Both the position numbers and the translations under genes were made by a program. Shown piece after piece: positions 42,816 through 50,245 of a DNA stretch of 64,000 nt. The notes under the pieces were generated by a model. It ran no database searches. It saw only the letters and a list, made by a program, of their open reading frames with translations, and was not told where the DNA came from. Each line of letters opens with the position of its first letter. Position 1 is the first letter of the stretch. This DNA comes from JBBRYW01 sp038253945 (GTDB lineage: Bacteria; Actinomycetota; Thermoleophilia; Gaiellales; Gaiellaceae). The stretch lies in NCBI GenBank assembly GCA_038253945.1, contig JBBSGR010000012.1, forward strand, positions 1 to 64,000. Direction: 5' to 3'.

Positions 42816-43022
42816 CTTAGGCAACACGAGAGTTCGGAAACTCGACAGGATCGGCAGATCAGCCTCTGTCTGCAGAAGCACAGCAGCGTTGCTCCTGACC
42901 TCGGCGCCTCGTGTGACGATCGCGCCCGCCACGGTTCGTGGTCATGAGTTCGCACGATATAGTTGTGCAAATGAATGACCAAGATCGCTGGGAGGTTCTC
43001 GGCCAGATCGCGGAGTCCCAGG
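42816..43022 (+). repeat. 207-bp direct repeat, copy 1
   Basis: Nearly identical over its whole length to 43873-44079, with scattered substitutions. It contains the promoter and the first 17 codons of an AbiEi-type gene and ends in mid-codon next to unrelated sequence. Confidence 0.9.
42971..43022 (+). pseudogene. 5' stub of an AbiEi-type antitoxin gene
   Basis: MNDQDRWEVLGQIAESQ with the same TATAGT -10 box seven bases before ATG as the intact copy. After the repeat ends the frame loses all similarity. Confidence 0.75.
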
Positions 43023-43093
43023 TCGGCAGGTCGGTCAGCGGGAACTTCCGGGTCAGGTTCGGCTGCTTGACTGGTGGGGGTGCATGGACGGAC

Positions 43094-43675
43094 TCAGACA
43101 TGCAGGGTGGGCCGGTGAATGAGCTCTTGGATGTTGCCGTCGAGCGTCCGGCTCCCGATCAGCTCGAGGTCGAAGTCGGCCGCACCCTGGAAGATCGGGT
43201 CCACTCCGGTCTGACCGGTGATCACAGGGAACAGCGTCACCTGGACGCGGTCGACCAGACCGGCTGCCATCAGCGCCCGGTTCATCGACAGGCTGCCGTG
43301 CGAGCGCAACGGCACCTCGGACTCCTCCTTGAGCCGCGCGACGACCTCGACCGCGTCACCGCTCACGACGGTCGCGTCCGGCCAGTCGAGGGGTCCTTCC
43401 AGTGTGGTCGACACCACCGTTGCCGGCAGGCTCCTCATCCGGGTGACCCATGGGTCACGCACGTCGGACTCCTCGGTACTCGAGGCCAGCATCCGCGCGA
43501 ACGCCCGATAGGTGTTGGCCCCGAAGACCATCCGTTGCTCCTCGCCGTACAAGGCGAGGCGGTGGTCGAGCAGCTCGGGGCCTTGCTTGCCCCAGTAGCC
43601 GCCCCAGTTGCCGCCGCTGACGGAACCGAAGCCGTCGAGGCTGGAAAAGACGTCGAACGTGTAGGTAGCGGTCAT
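43094..43675 (-). CDS. Dihydrofolate-reductase-like protein (RibD C-terminal/YwjB type)
   Basis: 193 residues from ATG 43675 (GGAGAGC upstream): TFDVFSSLDGFGSVSGGNWGG, RMVFGANTYRAF, VVSTTLEGPLDWPDATVVSG, LRSHGSLSMNRALMAAGLVD and VDRVQVTLFPVITG. These are the family motifs; the proteins are reductases of unknown substrate, not resistance DHFRs. It lies between two copies of a 207-bp repeat, so it was duplicated or inserted together with them. Confidence 0.85.
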   Translation of the reverse strand: MTATYTFDVFSSLDGFGSVSGGNWGGYWGKQGPELLDHRLALYGEEQRMVFGANTYRAFARMLASSTEESDVRDPWVTRMRSLPATVVSTTLEGPLDWPDATVVSGDAVEVVARLKEESEVPLRSHGSLSMNRALMAAGLVDRVQVTLFPVITGQTGVDPIFQGAADFDLELIGSRTLDGNIQELIHRPTLHV

Positions 43676-43872
43676 GATGCTCTCCTCGAGTGCGTTGATT
43701 GCGTGTTTGGATACAGACTGGAAACCACGGCGAAACTCATCGCCGTTGGACTCCTGGAGTCCGGCCGCCCCGGATGCGGGCCCAGGACGTGACCACGGCC
43801 AAGCGGATAGCAACGCACGAGCCTCAACTCGAGCTGGCCGCGTGAACGCGAGCGAACTTACGACCGGGAGCA

Positions 43873-44079
43873 CTTAGGCAACACGAGAGTTCGGACACTC
43901 GACAGGATCGGCAGATCAGCCCCTGTCGGCAGAAGCACAGCAGCGTTGCTCCTGGCCTCGGCGCCTCGCGTGACGATCGCGCCCGCCGCAGTTTATGGTC
44001 ATGGGTTCGCACGGTATAGTTGTGCAAATGAATGACCAAGATCGCTGGGAGGTTCTCGGCCGGATCGCGGAGTCCCAGG
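43873..44079 (+). repeat. 207-bp direct repeat, copy 2
   Basis: Partner of the copy 1057 bases upstream. It drives the intact AbiEi-type gene that continues past its right end. Confidence 0.9.
44015..44020 (+). promoter_or_regulatory. -10 box of a probable leaderless AbiEi-type gene
   Basis: TATAGT, then seven bases, then ATG at 44028, so transcription should begin at or next to the start codon. Confidence 0.55.
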
Positions 44080-44624
44080 CGGGATACGTCACCAGCAAGC
44101 AGGCGGAGCGGGCAGGCTTTCACCGCAACGCCCTTCGGCACCACGCCCGCGAGGGCGGCCGTCTCGGGCACGCCGGCCGCGGACTGTACCGCCTGCGCTT
44201 CTACCCCTCCTCGCCGTTCGACCACGTCGCCGCCGCCTGGATGCTCGCCGGCTCCGAGATCGCCGTCGTCTCGCACGAGAGTGCGCTCGAACTCTACAAC
44301 CTCTCGGACGTGATCCCGTCCAAGGTCCACCTCACCCTCCCGCGCCGCTACCGCCATCGGAAGGCACCTGTCGGCGTGCGCTTCCACTATCCGCGCGAGC
44401 CCTTCGCAGACGGAGATGCACGCCGTGTCCACGGCCTCCCGACCACCACAGTCGAGCGGACGATCCTCGACTCGCTCGAAGCGGGGACGCAGCCCGAGCA
44501 GATCGAGATGGCGGTCCGTCAGGCAGTCGATCGGGTACTGACCACACCGAAACGCATTCGCGCGGCGGCGGCGCCCCGCGCTGCCACCGTCAGGTCAACG
44601 ATCGACCGGCTCCTGGACGAGTGA
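44028..44624 (+). CDS. AbiEi-type antitoxin (type IV toxin-antitoxin)
   Basis: 198 residues from ATG 44028. An N-terminal winged helix (WEVLGRIAESQAGYVTSKQAERAGFHRNALRHH) is followed by AVVSHESALELYNLSDVIPSKVHLTLP, a strong AbiEi signature. The N-terminal domain binds the promoter, and the C-terminal domain neutralises toxicity. It is coupled (GTGA overlap) to the AbiEii-like gene. The promoter is on the duplicated segment, so control may be shared with the stub. Confidence 0.88.
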   Translation: MNDQDRWEVLGRIAESQAGYVTSKQAERAGFHRNALRHHAREGGRLGHAGRGLYRLRFYPSSPFDHVAAAWMLAGSEIAVVSHESALELYNLSDVIPSKVHLTLPRRYRHRKAPVGVRFHYPREPFADGDARRVHGLPTTTVERTILDSLEAGTQPEQIEMAVRQAVDRVLTTPKRIRAAAAPRAATVRSTIDRLLDE

Positions 44625-45496
44625 AGTACGCCACGCCGGCAGCCTTCCGCGCGGCGCTCGAGGCTCGCCTGAACGCAACAGCACGAGCGGGTGGGCGTCC
44701 CGTCGGGCATGCTCGCAAGCTCGTCGCGTTCACGCGCCTGCTCGCCCGGCTCGAGCACGCCGCTCCCGATCGATGGGTCCTGAAAGGCGGCTTCGCCCTC
44801 GAACTCCGAGTGCCCGGCCAGGCGCGCACGACGCGCGACGTCGACATCGACTGGGACACCACGCTCGACGACGCAGCGACTGCCTTGGTCGAGGCCGCGG
44901 CGCTCGACCTCGGCGATCACTTCGCCTTCGACATCCGGGCCGTCGGAGCGGCCGACATCGACAGCGCCGGCGGCGGCGTCCGCTTCCACGCCGACGCCTA
45001 CGTCGCCGGACGGCTCTTCGAGCCTCTCCTCATCGACGTGGGCGTTGGGAGCGAGTTGCTCTCCCCACCTGACGAGCTGACGGCACCCGACCTTCTTGCT
45101 TCGCCGAGATCGCGCCTGCGCACGTGCGCGCGATCGCGCTCGAGCAGCACATCGCCGAGAAGGTGCACGCGTACACGCGTCGCCACGGCGACGACCAACA
45201 AGGACCTGATCGACATCGTCCTCATGAGCGAACTGGCGTCATTCGATTTCGACCGCCTCCGAGAGGCGGTCGTTCGCGTCTTCGAGGAGCGCGCGACACA
45301 CGAAGTCCCTGCGGCGCTACCCGCTCCCCCGCTCGACTGGGCACGCCCGTACCGTGCGCTCGCGGAGGAGGTCGGCCTCGATCCGAATCCATCGGCAGGG
45401 CACCGCCTCGCCGCAGCCTTCCTCGATCCCGTCGTCGCCGGCGACACAGACGCCAGACAGTGGGACACGAACACGGGCGATTGGCGACGACGATGA
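44621..45496 (+). pseudogene. AbiEii-like nucleotidyltransferase toxin with two compensating frameshifts
   Basis: The nucleotidyltransferase motif RWVLKGGFALELRVPGQART followed by TRDVDIDWD is intact. Between about 45098 and 45205 the reading frame is shifted: in that stretch the adjacent frame gives FAEIAPAHVRAIALEQHIAE and KVHAYTRRHG, the normal family sequence, after which the first frame resumes as KDLIDIVLMSEL. So two single-base deletions scramble 35 residues including the conserved Glu-Lys region. The toxin is probably inactive if the sequence is right. Confidence 0.85.
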
Positions 45497-46020
45497 CGCT
45501 GCACGAAGAAGGCGCTCGCACTCCTCAAGGTCAGCGCGCGTGAGCTCGCGGACCCGCCGCCGAGTGAAGACGACTGGTACATGAACCTCCTCTGGCTCGA
45601 CCGGAGGAAAATGCCTCCTCCTGACGCGCGCAGGGGCGCTGTTCCCGGTGTTCGTCGCCGACGGGCGAGCCGCCGACCTTCGCCCGCTCGGCAGCTACAT
45701 CGTCGAGCACATCAAGGCAGAGCTCGCCTCCGAGGGCCTACTGCCCTACAGCCTCGGCCAGCTCGACCCGAACGCCGTCCAGGTGGCGAAGACGACGAGC
45801 CGCAGCGTCCTCGGCTTCATGAACGAGATGGCTTCTACCTGGACTATGGCCTCGCCGGCGCGGGCGGTCTCAGCCGCACCGACAGCAAGGCGCTCAACCG
45901 CCAGCTCCGCCGCAGCTTGCACAACCGCGACGGCTACGCCACGCCCCTCGAGCTCGTCGCGCGACGGCTCTCGCGGACGGCAGCTACGCCCAGCGGTTCG
46001 GCGGCTCGCTTCACTCGAGC
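45493..46020 (+). pseudogene. DUF6933-like protein, frameshifted
   Basis: Across three frames: KKALALLKVSARELADPPPS, DDWYMNLLWLDRRKCLLLTR, AADLRPLGSYIVEHIKAELA, TTSRSVLGFMNEMA and FYLDYGLAGAGGLSRTDSKA, LNRQLRRSLHNRDGYATPLE. Single-base indels lie near 45505, 45610 and 45833. ATG 45493 overlaps the toxin stop. The family is of unknown function, often near toxin-antitoxin genes; family name from memory. Confidence 0.65.
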
Positions 46021-46707
46021 TTGAGCCTCCTCCATCCATTCGGATGTCTGGGGGTCGCCGACCAGATCGAGCAGCCAGCGCAGGAGAGCGCTGCCGTCCT
46101 GACGCCGGAGTCCGAACTTCACGGCGTGCGGAGCGAGAGCCTCCGCGAAGGTGCCGGGGTGGTCGTAGGCACCGCGGATTGCGTCCGCGACGATCTGAGC
46201 GACCGCCTCGGGGTCCTCGCGGTCGGCAAGCAGATCAGCCGCGACGCGAGCCGGCCGGGTGACGGGCAGGCCCCGGAGTGAGATCCACTCGCCGTCCGCC
46301 ACTTGGCGGTGATGGATGCGGACGTCGGGTCGACGAGACTGCCGCCGGACTGGAAGCGTGAGTTCGTGGCGGTCAGCCGCCAGGTGGCCGAGCCCGTACA
46401 CAGCCGCGGCCGACCTGTGCGAGACGACACCCTCGGCGGAAGTCCGTTCCCAGGCAAGGACATCGGGTGCGAGTTGAAGCCAGGTCGCACGGAGCGCGAG
46501 GTGGTCCGGCGTCGGCGCACCCGTGAGGAGGTACACGCCCTGAGCCACCCGCTCGAGCACGGATTCAGAAGCGAGGCGCTGGAGGGTCGCCGGAGAGACG
46601 CCCGCTCGTTCGGCCTGGCGGCGAGTCACGAGACCCCACTGGTCTTCAGCGATCTGTCCGAGTCGGCTGAATGTTGAGTATCGCACCACTACTTCAATAT
46701 CGCTCAT
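45934..46707 (-). CDS. AbiEi-type antitoxin, orphan
   Basis: 257 residues from ATG 46707: WGLVTRRQAERAGVSPATLQRL, VYLLTGAPTPDHLALRATWLQ, VVSHRSAAAVYGLGHLAADRHELTLP and RIHHRQVADGEW: winged helix and AbiEi/transcriptional-regulator core. No AbiEii-type partner follows; the 3' end runs antisense into the DUF6933-like gene, so the last 25 residues may be foreign. Confidence 0.75.
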   Translation of the reverse strand: MSDIEVVVRYSTFSRLGQIAEDQWGLVTRRQAERAGVSPATLQRLASESVLERVAQGVYLLTGAPTPDHLALRATWLQLAPDVLAWERTSAEGVVSHRSAAAVYGLGHLAADRHELTLPVRRQSRRPDVRIHHRQVADGEWISLRGLPVTRPARVAADLLADREDPEAVAQIVADAIRGAYDHPGTFAEALAPHAVKFGLRRQDGSALLRWLLDLVGDPQTSEWMEEAQARVKRAAEPLGVAAVRESRRATSSRGVA

Positions 46708-46788
46708 ATTTGAGCTATTTCGCAGAATCATAGGCTGGCACCTTAACCCCTTGCACAAGGTCGAAAGGCCGTTGCGTCCGACGTTAGG

Positions 46789-46801
46789 GGGATAATATCC
46801 C
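46789..46801. promoter_or_regulatory. Palindrome over the -10 box of the third AbiEi-type gene
   Basis: GGGATAATATCCC is a perfect palindrome that contains the -10 box TAATAT (46793-46798), followed by seven bases and ATG. It is probably the operator through which the antitoxin represses its own leaderless transcript. Confidence 0.6.
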
Positions 46802-46805
46802 ACTT

Positions 46806-47411
46806 ATGACGGACAGGATCGACCACGACGGTCTCTACTGGGTTGCCGAGTCGCAGGCCGGCTACTTCACTGCCGAACAGGCGCTAGCCGCGGGAATGGA
46901 TAGGAGCACTCTGCGCCATCACGCACGTCCAGGCGGGCGCTACGAACGGGTCCGGCGCGGCCTCTATCGCCTGCGCCACTTCCCTTCGACCCGACACGAG
47001 CACGTCGTCGCCGCCTGGCTCGCCCTGTCGAAGGTGCCGGCGATCGTCTCGCACGAGAGCGCCCTCGAGCTTTACGACCTCTCCGATGTGATCCCCAGCA
47101 CGGTTCACGTCACGGTCCCACGGGAGAAGCGCGGCCAGCGCCCCCGCCCCGGCGTTCGCGTCCACACGCTCGAGCGCGCCCCTAGCGCGAGCGAGATCCG
47201 TCGCGTCGCCGGCGTGCTCGCGACGAGTCCCGAGCGCACCATCATCGACTCACTCGAGGCCGGCACCCAGCTCGAACAGATCGAGCTCGCGGTCCGCCAA
47301 GCGCTCGAGCGAAGCCTCACTACACCCCGCCGCCTTCGCGCAGCTGCCGCTCGCCGGCCAAGTCGCGTCCGGGCGTTCATCGAGCGGGTCCTTCAGGAAG
47401 ATCCAGCGTGA
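46806..47411 (+). CDS. AbiEi-type antitoxin, second intact paralogue, orphan
   Basis: 201 residues: WVAESQAGYFTAEQALAAGM, STLRHHARPGGRYERVRRGLYRL, IVSHESALELYDLSDVIPST and LEAGTQLEQIELAVRQALE. Very similar in layout to the gene at 44.0 kb, so the two are paralogues. No toxin gene follows; its end overlaps an oppositely directed gene by 35 bases. Confidence 0.85.
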   Translation: MTDRIDHDGLYWVAESQAGYFTAEQALAAGMDRSTLRHHARPGGRYERVRRGLYRLRHFPSTRHEHVVAAWLALSKVPAIVSHESALELYDLSDVIPSTVHVTVPREKRGQRPRPGVRVHTLERAPSASEIRRVAGVLATSPERTIIDSLEAGTQLEQIELAVRQALERSLTTPRRLRAAAARRPSRVRAFIERVLQEDPA

Positions 47412-47865
47412 GGTACCTTGGCCAGTCGATACGGTCGACGTTCTGGTCTGCGCGCATTGCGGCGTAGCTGGCCCAGTCGAGCCACGCTTCTTCGTTGGGG
47501 AAATCGTCCTTGGTGCAGGCACGTTGATGCGGGATGTCCCAGAAGTTCACGATGCCAAGCTCCCCCGCGAGGAGCAGTCGGCGCAGACCGGCCATGTGAT
47601 CTCGTGCCGGGTGCGAGAGGATGAACCGGAAGAGCCTCTGGGTCCCGACGTTCCGCTTCACCCACTCGATGGGATCGTCGAGTTTCTCCTTCATCGCGTC
47701 GAGCGACTCGCCGAGGGCGAGCTTCTGCAAGAACGACATCGTGGCGGCCTCACGCAGTTCCCCACCGTCGTTGATGTCGATCATGGAGACGTGGCCGCCG
47801 GGAGATTGGACCACGGTGCAAGAACCTGCGCCGACATTGCGGATGTTCACGTCGCAATGGGACAA
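47377..47865 (-). pseudogene. MBL-fold hydrolase, N-terminal part only
   Basis: 162 codons: CDVNIRNVGAGSCTVVQSPGG, MIDINDGG, FRFILSHPARDHMAGLRRLL, with the H-x3-D-H metal motif of ComEC-like metallo-beta-lactamase proteins. It then reads only another 60 residues and ends where the AbiEi-type gene abuts, so the downstream metal ligands are lost. It starts three bases after the 4-TM gene stop, third in the operon. Confidence 0.65.
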
Positions 47866-47868
47866 GGC

Positions 47869-48570
47869 TCAAGCTTCTCGCCGGAGGAGGTGGACGGCTC
47901 CGAGGAGGCGGTCGGCGTATCGGTCAGCGGCGCGCCGGACCCAGCGCGGTGTCACAACGATCGTCCAGACGAGGAGACATCCCGAGGAGATCAGCGCGGG
48001 AGTCGCCCAGCGAACGAGATCATGCTCGTGCTGACCGCGTATGGCGAAGGTGACGGAGATGACAACTCCCACGACCGCTACGCCCGCACCGACCCAGCGA
48101 AGCCCCAACGCGTTTTGCCGGAATCCGTAGTCGGCGTTCTCCTCGAAGACGAGGGGAAACCGTGCTCGGTCGCGGGTCCGCTCCCGTAGAACCGCTACTG
48201 CGTCGTCGTATGCGGAGTCGGCGGCCGTCGGGTCGCGCGCCTCGTCTTCCATGTCGGGCAGTGGGCGCTCGATGACGAGGGAGATGTCTTCGTGTAGACG
48301 GCGCACTGTCTCAGGGTCGTCAGCGTCTCGCCACCGGAAGCGCTGGACAGTGGGACTTCCGCCCCAGCTCCGCCACAGTGCATCCTGGATCGCCCGGCCA
48401 CGGTCGCGAACGAGTCCAGCAAGGACAAGGCCGACGCCGCCCACGGCGATCGCCGAGATCCTTGCCAGTGTGGAGGGTGAGGTCAGGCCGGCGACGAGTA
48501 CCCCGACTGCAGGTATAGCGACAAGGGAAGCCGGCGCAATCCGAGCCCGACGCGTATAGGAGTCGAGCAT
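47869..48570 (-). CDS. Four-span membrane protein with a cytoplasmic domain, unknown
   Basis: 233 residues from ATG 48570, five bases after the preceding MBL gene. Spans at about 13-32 and 37-55, then a hydrophilic region (about 60-165: RAIQDALWRSWGG, HEDISLVIERPLPDMEDEAR, DSAYDDAVAVLRERTRDR), then spans at about 170-190 and 200-220. Two hairpins flanking a soluble domain recall pore-forming effectors of the S-4TM or SLATT kind, but no specific match is recognised. Confidence 0.6.
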   Translation of the reverse strand: MLDSYTRRARIAPASLVAIPAVGVLVAGLTSPSTLARISAIAVGGVGLVLAGLVRDRGRAIQDALWRSWGGSPTVQRFRWRDADDPETVRRLHEDISLVIERPLPDMEDEARDPTAADSAYDDAVAVLRERTRDRARFPLVFEENADYGFRQNALGLRWVGAGVAVVGVVISVTFAIRGQHEHDLVRWATPALISSGCLLVWTIVVTPRWVRRAADRYADRLLGAVHLLRREA

Positions 48571-48575
48571 GGTTC

Positions 48576-49595
48576 TCAGTCGTCGTCTTCGAGGGATTCG
48601 TCGAGAGGCGGAATCGGCCGCGCGGGGACCCAGCCTGGACGAGAGGTTGCCCCATCGCCGTAGTCGCACACGGTGTTTCCCGCCGTTGTCAGCACCTCGT
48701 AGCCGCGGCGCATGAAGCCGTTCGCGACACGCGGCGATGGGTGCTTTTCGGCGCCCGCGACGACGCTGGCGATCGCTGTGCGGGTCGGCGCCTGGCCGGT
48801 CGGACCGAGCAATCGGTCGAGGAGTTCGGACGATGCGTTGTGCCTGCTCCCGTGGTGAGGAAGCTGTACGAAGTTCGGCTGGAACACCTCGAGACCGCGC
48901 CCCTGGGCGTGATCGAGCGCCAGAGTAAGAGCGGGCACCCCGGCATCGCCGGTCAGCAGGACGCGGAACTCCGGAAAGGTGAGGAGTGTTACGACGGAGG
49001 TGTTGTTGCGCGGGCTGGTCCCACCTGCGTCGGCGAAGGGGATCTCGATCGGCAAGGCCGTGAGAAAGCGCTGTGCGAGCACCTGCACCGTCGCTCCGAA
49101 GCGCCCGTGTCGGGCGGCGACTCGCTCCTCAGCCTCCTGCTGCTCCTCGACGAGTTCGTGGTAGTAGTCGACGGTCGGTCCCAGGATCGTCAGCGCGCCG
49201 CCAAAGGTCTGTACTCCCGCGAACGGCTCGGAGACTTTCGTGCCGCGCTCCTGGGCGAGCTCTATGAGCTCGTCCACCGCATCAGCGGCAGGAAGCCCCG
49301 CGCCGCCGCGCCCGCCGAGGTGGTGGAGCCAAAGTTCCGCAACGTCGAGCTCCCGCACGACGGCGCCCATGCCACCGATGTGATCGCCGTCGGGGTGTGT
49401 CAGGATCGCGAGATCGATCGAGTTCGTCTTGTAGTACCGGCGCACGTGTGAGACGAGCGCCTCGCCGTCGTCCTTGAAACCCGCATCGACAATGACGTGC
49501 GCGAGAGCTTCGGTGTCGGGCCGTGTGAAGCGCATCGCGATCGCGTCGCCTGACCTCTCGCCGTCGCCGACTGGAAGAAAATCGATCTCGTACAT
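48576..49595 (-). CDS. ComEC/Rec2-like metallo-beta-lactamase-fold hydrolase
   Basis: 339 residues: MYEIDFLPVGDGERSGDAI at the start, LAILTHPDGDHIGGMGAVV (metal motif), VVTLLTFPEFRVLLTGDAGV and FVQLPHHGSRHNASSELLD (further metal ligands). This is the hydrolase domain of ComEC but without its membrane channel, so a free soluble nuclease or phosphodiesterase. GAGGTAGGCG precedes the ATG. It heads a three-gene operon with the 4-TM protein and a truncated second MBL protein. Confidence 0.88.
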   Translation of the reverse strand: MYEIDFLPVGDGERSGDAIAMRFTRPDTEALAHVIVDAGFKDDGEALVSHVRRYYKTNSIDLAILTHPDGDHIGGMGAVVRELDVAELWLHHLGGRGGAGLPAADAVDELIELAQERGTKVSEPFAGVQTFGGALTILGPTVDYYHELVEEQQEAEERVAARHGRFGATVQVLAQRFLTALPIEIPFADAGGTSPRNNTSVVTLLTFPEFRVLLTGDAGVPALTLALDHAQGRGLEVFQPNFVQLPHHGSRHNASSELLDRLLGPTGQAPTRTAIASVVAGAEKHPSPRVANGFMRRGYEVLTTAGNTVCDYGDGATSRPGWVPARPIPPLDESLEDDD

Positions 49596-49712
49596 CGCCT
49601 ACCTCTGTAGGAGTAGTCCGCAGGGTGACCAGCTGGAACCAGCTACGTCGTTACGTAAGCAGACGCTTCGGACGACGAAGGGGCGCGAGTCCGTGGATGA
49701 GCCGAGTACGGG

Positions 49713-50147
49713 TTACGCAGTCAGGCGGTACAGGCCCGAGCGCGGCCGCACCGACTCGACCTCGGCCGCTTGGCCGATCTGCGTGAGAAACGTGGCGACG
49801 GGGTCCTTCCCCGCAACACGGACACCCGCGGCGGTCACGAGTTCGTACCACTCGCGGTAGTGCACGACCTCGCCGGCTCCTCTCGTGTGGAGAAGCACCT
49901 TCACTGCAACTTCGCGGAGGCGCTTGCCGCGGAGCTCCCCCGCGAACGCGTCTATGGAGAGCTGCGGAGACAGACCTAGCAACTCTTCAACAGCGCGTAG
50001 AGTCCGGCTGGCCTCTTCGAGCTGCTCGTCCACCTGCGCGGCCATCGCATGTAATCGGAGCGACTGATCGCGAAGTTCGTTGACCCGCCGAGCCATCACG
50101 TCGTGCTCGCCTTTCACTTGCTCGAGCAGATGATCGGAGATGCGCAT
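49713..50147 (-). CDS. Coiled-coil protein with a C-terminal HARE-HTH-like winged helix
   Basis: 144 residues from ATG 50147. A long coiled coil (VKGEHDVMARRVNELRDQSL to EEASRTLRAVEELLG) is followed by a winged-helix domain: LREVAVKVLLHTRGAGEVVH, YREWYELVTAAGVRVAGKDP and a closing RSGLYRL, as in HARE-HTH domains often linked to restriction enzymes. It follows the type IIG gene in the same direction, about 100 bases apart. Confidence 0.65.
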   Translation of the reverse strand: MRISDHLLEQVKGEHDVMARRVNELRDQSLRLHAMAAQVDEQLEEASRTLRAVEELLGLSPQLSIDAFAGELRGKRLREVAVKVLLHTRGAGEVVHYREWYELVTAAGVRVAGKDPVATFLTQIGQAAEVESVRPRSGLYRLTA

Positions 50148-50245
50148 GACCGCCACGATCGAGGAGCGTAGAGACGAGGGCGGACGGTGCCGCTCCTCGT
50201 GCACCCCGGCGAAGCTCCCTCATAAGAGTGAGGTTCGGGGCCGCA

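Noticed and set aside
43094..43675. Trimethoprim-resistance dihydrofolate reductase
   Set aside because: The sequence follows the RibD C-terminal/YwjB group rather than folA or dfr enzymes, so a resistance claim is unsupported.
45648..46262. A plus-strand frame of about 200 codons
   Set aside because: Its first part is the DUF6933-like gene, but the remainder is out of frame with it and antisense to an AbiEi-type gene.
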